A stretch of DNA of 64,000 nt from Ureibacillus sp. FSL W7-1570 (GTDB taxonomy: Bacteria > Bacillota > Bacilli > Bacillales_A > Planococcaceae): the NCBI RefSeq assembly GCF_038593265.1, contig NZ_CP151979.1:2425001-2489000 (forward strand), given 5' to 3'. Both the position numbers and the translations under genes were made by a program. A model generated the notes under the pieces. The model saw only the letters and a list, made by a program, of their open reading frames with translations, was not told where the DNA came from and did no database searches. Below, in pieces: positions 62,825 through 64,000 of the stretch (positions are counted from its first letter, which is position 1; every line of letters begins with the position of its first letter).

Positions 62825-64000
62825 ATGTCAAGTAGTCCCATAAAAAAACTTTTATTTGGGATCAAGCACCAACAATTATTGGTCACCATTTTGTTTATCG
62901 CGTTGCTTGCGGTGGTTACCACCTTTGTTCTGTATCAAGGAACAAAAACACCTGTGACAATTATAGCGAATGGTGAAGAAATGAACATATTAACTCATGC
63001 CGAGACAGTTGAAGAATTATTCGAAGAAGAAAACATCGATATAACGAGGCATGACAAATTATCCTATTCGCTTGATGCAAAAATAAAACCCGGCATGACG
63101 ATTGAATGGATCAAAGCAAAACCGGTAACAATCATCGTTGATGGAAAAGAACAAGAAATCTGGACAACTGAAACGAAAGTCAAAGATATTCTGAATGCAG
63201 CAAACATCAAAGTATCGGATCATGATAAAGTTTCCATCGCTTTAGATAAAGACTTGGGCGATGAAGACAAAATCAAAATCAATAAAGCGTTTCAGGTGAC
63301 ACTTGTCGATGGTACAGAAGAAAAGCAAGTGTGGTCCACTTCCACTACGGTCGCTAACTTTTTAAAGCAACAAGGTATAACACTTAATGAACTTGATCGT
63401 GTCGAAAATAAATTGAGCGACAATGTGAAACCAAATGATCGAATCACGGTTGTTCGCGTAGAAAAGGTTACCGATGTAGTGGAGGAAGAAATTGACTTCC
63501 CGGTACAAACAAAATCAGATTCTTCCTTGCTGAAAGGGAAAGAAAAAGTAATTTCGGAAGGAAAGAAAGGCAAAGTTTCAAGAACTTATGAAATTACAAA
63601 AGAAAATGGCAAGGTTGTAAATAAGGTCATTAAAGATGAAAAAATCATCGAACAACCGAAAGCAAAAGTGGTTGCAGTGGGAACAAAAGTGGTGACTGCC
63701 CAAGTATCCCGTGGAACAAGCGCGGGCGGAAAAGAATTCTATGTGATTGCAACTGCATATACCCCATACTGTAACGGTTGTTCCGGCACATCGGCTTCCG
63801 GAATCAATTTGCGCAACAATCCGAATTTGAAATTGATTGCTGTTGATCCAAATCTCATCCCATTAGGCTCAAAAGTTTGGGTGGAAGGTTATGGATACGC
63901 GATTGCCGGTGATACTGGTGGCGCAATCAAAGGAAATAAAATTGATGTGCTGGTGCAAACCAAGCAGGAAGCAAGCAGCTGGGGACGAAAAAAAGTCCGC
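62825..64000 (+). CDS. yabE: Resuscitation-promoting-factor-like cell wall protein YabE (5' part)
   Basis: At least 392 residues, open at the window end. ATG behind AAGGAGGCG. One membrane anchor or signal (about 15-40), three DUF348 repeats (about 42-205), G5 domain (about 205-285), and the start of the 3D domain (YVIATAYTPYCNGCSG, then VDPNLIPLGSKVWVEGYG, GDTGGAIKGNKIDV). The 3D fold with its aspartates resembles lytic transglycosylases. Missing only the last part of the 3D domain. Confidence 0.95.
   Translation, partial: MSSSPIKKLLFGIKHQQLLVTILFIALLAVVTTFVLYQGTKTPVTIIANGEEMNILTHAETVEELFEEENIDITRHDKLSYSLDAKIKPGMTIEWIKAKPVTIIVDGKEQEIWTTETKVKDILNAANIKVSDHDKVSIALDKDLGDEDKIKINKAFQVTLVDGTEEKQVWSTSTTVANFLKQQGITLNELDRVENKLSDNVKPNDRITVVRVEKVTDVVEEEIDFPVQTKSDSSLLKGKEKVISEGKKGKVSRTYEITKENGKVVNKVIKDEKIIEQPKAKVVAVGTKVVTAQVSRGTSAGGKEFYVIATAYTPYCNGCSGTSASGINLRNNPNLKLIAVDPNLIPLGSKVWVEGYGYAIAGDTGGAIKGNKIDVLVQTKQEASSWGRKKVR

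Overview
The window is a low-GC Gram-positive chromosome segment, most likely from a spore-forming member of the Bacillales. Gene content and order (rrn, guaB, dacA, pdxS, serS ... scr, dnaX, ebfC, recR, yaaL, bofA, rrn, yaaO, tmk, darA, yaaR, holB, ricT, yabA, trmN6, yazA, rsmI, abrB, metS, tatD, yabE) match the origin-proximal part of Bacillus subtilis, running rightwards from the gyrA/rrnO region. BofA and AbrB indicate a sporulating lineage. A Planococcaceae/Caryophanaceae relative such as Ureibacillus or Lysinibacillus is my inference from the general look of the 16S rRNA and the accessory genes; no search was run.

Layout. 1-2390: tail of a first rRNA operon (23S 3' part, 5S, terminator), then a GC-rich structured element whose 3' end copies the 3' half of 5S rRNA. 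2774-10621: guaB, dacA, a small membrane HTH protein, divergent pdxR/pdxS (no pdxT), and serS under a T-box. 10622-14095: two mobile elements side by side, a group IIC intron directly behind the serS terminator and an IS4-type element. 14179-21279: an MCP, an AtoE-type transporter, tadA, a LOG-family gene, and a translationally coupled pair of HEPN-motif proteins (candidate Csm6/Csx1-like RNases) with no CRISPR array. 21457-27731: an RraA-like gene, an IS1182-family element, a GltT/GltP symporter with a GlnK/GlnL-type two-component system, and tRNA-Ser(UGA). 27860-28277: SRP RNA. 28368-40278: an eight-gene operon (exported membrane protein, ABC ATPase, ABC permease, Gly-rich coiled-coil protein, MoxR ATPase, DUF58, BatA-like vWA, double vWA) inserted between scr and dnaX and preceded by an ECF-sigma-like promoter. 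40292-43746: dnaX, ebfC, recR, yaaL, bofA. 43761-48910: complete 16S-23S-5S operon with three tandem promoters and no spacer tRNAs. 48913-50812: a second IS1182-family element in the post-5S terminator position. 50825-51232: second copy of the 5S-mimicking element and its flank. 51568-64000: conserved yaaO-to-yabE block; yabE runs off the window.

Most unusual points: (1) the paired post-rrn structured element, which carries both a 5S 3'-half mimic and a complementary arm to it; (2) the tandem HEPN pair; (3) the ABC/MoxR/vWA operon with its candidate envelope-stress promoter; (4) three of the four mobile elements lie at gene ends where terminators sit; (5) loss of pdxT from the pdxS locus.
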